This document shows positions 6,531 through 8,811 of a stretch of 8,811 bases of DNA, piece by piece; the stretch's first letter is position 1, and every line of letters begins with the position of its first letter. Source of the stretch: Bacillota bacterium (GTDB lineage Bacteria; Bacillota_I; Bacilli_A; RFN20; CAG-826); contig DOQE01000022.1 in the NCBI GenBank assembly GCA_003512585.1, forward strand, positions 1 to 8,811, written 5' to 3'. A program made the translations under genes and the position numbers. The notes under the pieces were generated by a model that had not been told where the DNA came from, searched no databases, and was given only the letters and a program-made list of their open reading frames with translations.

Positions 6531-6656
6531 ATGGGTACCTTATTTTTGCTAGCTAACTCAGTAATAGTTGGAATTATTGCTGTTATTGCTGTTGTATCTA
6601 TTTCAATGGCCATTTGCTTTTATCTCATTTCATTAAAAGATAAAGAAAGCAAATAA
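6531..6656 (+). CDS. Small single-helix membrane protein, 41 residues
   Basis: An open frame of 41 codons starts with ATG three bases after the nuclease stop, close enough for translational coupling. The product opens MGTLFLLANSVIVGII, continues as an almost uncharged helix of about 30 residues (AVIAVVSISMAICFYLI) and ends with the charged tail SLKDKESK, so the topology is one membrane span with the positive tail probably in the cytoplasm. A purine-rich AGAGAGAAAA at 6516-6525, inside the end of the nuclease gene, may serve as a weak ribosome site. I recognise no family. The tight spacing suggests joint expression with the nuclease, for example as an assembly, export or inhibitor partner, but no function can be assigned. 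The hydrophobic pattern and clean tail favour a real gene over a chance frame. Confidence 0.6.
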   Translation: MGTLFLLANSVIVGIIAVIAVVSISMAICFYLISLKDKESK

Positions 6657-6693
6657 AAAGTTTTCTCCTTATTCAAACATAAGCAATAACTAG

Positions 6694-6722
6694 GATATTT
6701 TATAACTTAAAGTTATAATATC
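6694..6722. promoter_or_regulatory. Palindrome overlapping the gdpP -10 box, candidate operator
   Basis: TTATAACTT (6700-6708) and AAGTTATAA (6710-6718) form a perfect 19-base inverted repeat centred on A6709. It extends by GATA (6694-6697) with TATC (6719-6722) across two unpaired T. A perfect -10 hexamer TATAAT lies at 6714-6719, inside the right arm. No T-tract follows, so it is not a standard terminator. No good -35 is seen at the right distance (6691-6696 is TAGGAT); TTCAAA at 6672-6677 would suit a weaker -10 at 6696-6701. A repressor bound here would block gdpP transcription. The identity of any binding protein is unknown. Confidence 0.5.
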
Positions 6723-6725
6723 TTT

Positions 6726-8811
6726 ATGTCGAATAATAATTTTTATAGTAGCAAAAATATTAGTCAGTCATCATCTAGAAAGAAGAAAGCATTTAAGAAC
6801 CTTTCAATGTCCGATTCCCTTCGTTTGATGAGAATTAGGACCCTTTTCATCATTTTATTTGAACTAATATTAATCGTAACTGCCGTTGTTTTATATTTTT
6901 ATGATTATCCAAAAGGCTTTAAACAATTTATGAAACCGGCCTATTGGATTATTGCTTTAGTTGCTTTTGTGTGTCTTGATTTCTTATTTTTATGGTTTTC
7001 CGAAGTCAAATTATCGTCCATTAGACAAAAAAGCGATCTAGATGCTGCCTCAATTATTGGGTCTGATGTTCAGGAGGCTTATAACTTTGGTGAAATCGGT
7101 TTAGTTGTTATAGACGAGAACGGTTTAGTCATGTGGGATAACAATTTATTTAGAGATAGAAATATAGATCTTCTTGACGTTGATCTTCTTGAATGGCAGC
7201 CAAAATTAAAGGAACTAATTGGCCCAAATGTTCCTTCGGATATGGCCGTTAAAATTGAAGTCAATTCCCATAATTATTCAGTTAAGTATTTAGCTGATGC
7301 TAGGCTTTTTATTTTTAAAGATGTAACAGATTATGAGCAAATATTTTCTTATTCCAAAGAACAGGCAACGGTTATAGGGATAATAATGCTTGATAACTAT
7401 TCTGATATAGCAGGGAAAACAGAAGACGATAACAATGACCTTGTATCTAAAGTTAGAGGCGTTGTTTTTGATTATTGCAAGGAATACGAAGTCCTTTTAA
7501 GAAGGTTTAGAAGCGATTCCTATTTTATGGTGTGCAATTTCTCTTCCCTTGAAAAAATGGAAAAGGATGGTTTTTCTATTTTAGAAAAAGTAAGAAGCCT
7601 TGGAAAAGGGCAAAATGTCATACCTACTTTATCAATTGGGATAGCCCATGATTTTCCTAATGTCACCAAATTAAATGAAATGGCTTCTAGTGCGATTGAT
7701 ATCGCCATGTCTAGAGGCGGTGACCAAGCTGTGGTTTCTAAATACGGCGAAGACTTAAAATTCTATGGTGGGAAGACTGCCGCTATAGAAAATACAGGCA
7801 GGGTTCAATTCCGCTCCGTTGCAGATTCAATAATTGGTTTAATTAAAAATTCTACTGGAGTCATTGTTTCCGGGCATTTAGATATGGATATGGATGCTTT
7901 AGGCGCTTGTCTAGGAGTTATGGCTATTTGTAATTATTGCCAAAAGCCATGCCAAATTGTCTACGATCCAAAACTAACCGAAAAAAAGACTCGTTATGCT
8001 TTCCAAGGTGCTTTTTCAAAAACAGAATTTGAAAGAATGACTATTTCGCCAAAAGAGGCAGAAGAAAGAATTCGTCCATCGACTTTAATGGTTGTTTGCG
8101 ATGTCTCCGTTCCATCATTAGTCATGGGGCAAAAAGCATTGGAAAAATCCGCGAAAACAATAGTTATAGACCATCATAGAAGAGGAGAAAATTTCATAGA
8201 TAAGCCTGTTCTTAGCTATGTTGATCCTAGTGCTTCTAGCGCTTCGGAAATATTAGCAGAGTTTATTCACTATGCGACTGCCAACCCACGTATTGAATTA
8301 CCTCAATCTTATGCTACCTTGATGCTTTCAGGAATGTTCCTAGATACTGGTTTCTTTAAATCTAAATCAACCGGTATACGCTCGTTTGAAGCGGCTGAGA
8401 TACTTAAAGAATATGGGGCTGATAATTCTTTGGCCGATGATTACTTAAAAGATGAATATGAAGAATATGCCCTTATTACTAAAATTGTTTCCACATTAAG
8501 AACTCCATACACCGGAGTTGTTTATTGTGTAGCCGATGAAAAATATGTTGTTGAAAAATCCACTTTAGCAAAAGTCGCTAATCAAATAATGCGCTTAAAG
8601 GGCATAAATGCTTGTTTTGTCATTGGCAAAGTAACCGATAAAGAAACTAAAATATCGGCTAGAAGTGACGGCTCTATCAATGTGCAAATCCTTTGTGAAA
8701 AACTAGGTGGCGGCGGTCACTTCGACATGGCGGCGGCTACATTTATTAATACACCTGTCGCGTCAGTTGAAGGAAAGCTGCTTGACACGTTAGATTTATA
8801 TTTATCTGAGG
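6726..8811 (+). CDS. gdpP: Cyclic-di-AMP phosphodiesterase GdpP, 3'-truncated by window end
   Basis: GdpP is a membrane enzyme that hydrolyses c-di-AMP to pApA and so influences potassium, osmotic and cell-wall homeostasis. The visible 695 codons stay open to the window edge. The order is a polar 39-residue N-terminus, two membrane helices (about 40-59 and 75-91), a PAS-like domain (about 118-200), a degenerate GGDEF domain (about 215-340, with SDSYF at 263-267 in place of GGDEF), a DHH domain and DHHA1. The DHH catalytic set is GHLDMDMDALG (His384, Asp388, Asp390), Asp459, DHH at 482-484 and Asp540 in FLDTGFF. DHHA1 shows GGGGH at 661-665. Known homologues are about 660 residues, and the longer N-terminus accounts for the excess. 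The start is uncertain: no Shine-Dalgarno precedes ATG 6726, and ATGs at 6807 or 6828 would sit closer to the first helix but also lack one. In related genomes rplI and dnaB often follow. Confidence 0.96.
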   Translation, partial: MSNNNFYSSKNISQSSSRKKKAFKNLSMSDSLRLMRIRTLFIILFELILIVTAVVLYFYDYPKGFKQFMKPAYWIIALVAFVCLDFLFLWFSEVKLSSIRQKSDLDAASIIGSDVQEAYNFGEIGLVVIDENGLVMWDNNLFRDRNIDLLDVDLLEWQPKLKELIGPNVPSDMAVKIEVNSHNYSVKYLADARLFIFKDVTDYEQIFSYSKEQATVIGIIMLDNYSDIAGKTEDDNNDLVSKVRGVVFDYCKEYEVLLRRFRSDSYFMVCNFSSLEKMEKDGFSILEKVRSLGKGQNVIPTLSIGIAHDFPNVTKLNEMASSAIDIAMSRGGDQAVVSKYGEDLKFYGGKTAAIENTGRVQFRSVADSIIGLIKNSTGVIVSGHLDMDMDALGACLGVMAICNYCQKPCQIVYDPKLTEKKTRYAFQGAFSKTEFERMTISPKEAEERIRPSTLMVVCDVSVPSLVMGQKALEKSAKTIVIDHHRRGENFIDKPVLSYVDPSASSASEILAEFIHYATANPRIELPQSYATLMLSGMFLDTGFFKSKSTGIRSFEAAEILKEYGADNSLADDYLKDEYEEYALITKIVSTLRTPYTGVVYCVADEKYVVEKSTLAKVANQIMRLKGINACFVIGKVTDKETKISARSDGSINVQILCEKLGGGGHFDMAAATFINTPVASVEGKLLDTLDLYLSE

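Noticed and set aside
7079..7264. Minus-strand open frame of 61 codons within gdpP, and similar antisense frames in glyA, lysS, ssb and the nuclease gene
   Set aside because: They overlap strongly supported genes, show no recognisable domains and have no ribosome sites of note.
1..8811. CRISPR array, insertion sequence, prophage, tRNA or rRNA
   Set aside because: No spaced direct repeats, transposase, integrase or phage motifs, or cloverleaf or rRNA signatures were found on either strand.

Overview
The window looks like a chromosomal segment of a low-GC Gram-positive bacterium, probably a Bacilli lineage related to Erysipelotrichales, Acholeplasmatales or the uncultured gut RF39/RFN20 groups. 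The evidence is A/T-rich coding sequence, AGGAGG-type ribosome binding sites, an rpsF-ssb-rpsR cluster followed by gdpP, and SSB with a DDDLPF tail. Tryptophan is written TGG and TGA serves as a stop (ssb), so the standard bacterial code applies rather than the Mycoplasma code. The exact taxon is inference.

Layout, all on the + strand. (1) 45-2861: two housekeeping genes, glyA (serine hydroxymethyltransferase) and lysS (lysyl-tRNA synthetase), closed by an intrinsic terminator. (2) 2921-3684: a stand-alone gene for a membrane-anchored NERD-domain protein, with a hairpin terminator on each side, so it looks like an accessory insertion. (3) 3701-4920: the ribosomal/SSB operon rpsF-ssb-rpsR, with a clear sigma-A-type promoter, a structured leader that fits S6:S18 autoregulation (it can bury the rpsF Shine-Dalgarno), and a strong terminator. 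(4) 4986-6656: an exported endonuclease I-family nuclease with an Ig-like domain and a Gly-Cys/membrane/basic C-terminal tail, followed 3 nt later by a 41-residue membrane peptide gene too short for routine gene calling. (5) 6694-8811: gdpP, the membrane c-di-AMP phosphodiesterase, cut off by the window end. A near-perfect palindrome overlaps its -10 box, and its start codon has no ribosome binding site.

The rpsF-ssb-rpsR genes serve translation and replication and are linked to gdpP in many Bacillota. Here the nuclease and micro-protein sit between the two halves. There is no CRISPR array, transposase, integrase, tRNA or rRNA. I see no clearly new multi-gene system. The best leads are the gdpP palindrome, the nuclease tail and its small partner gene, and the possibly bistable rpsF leader.
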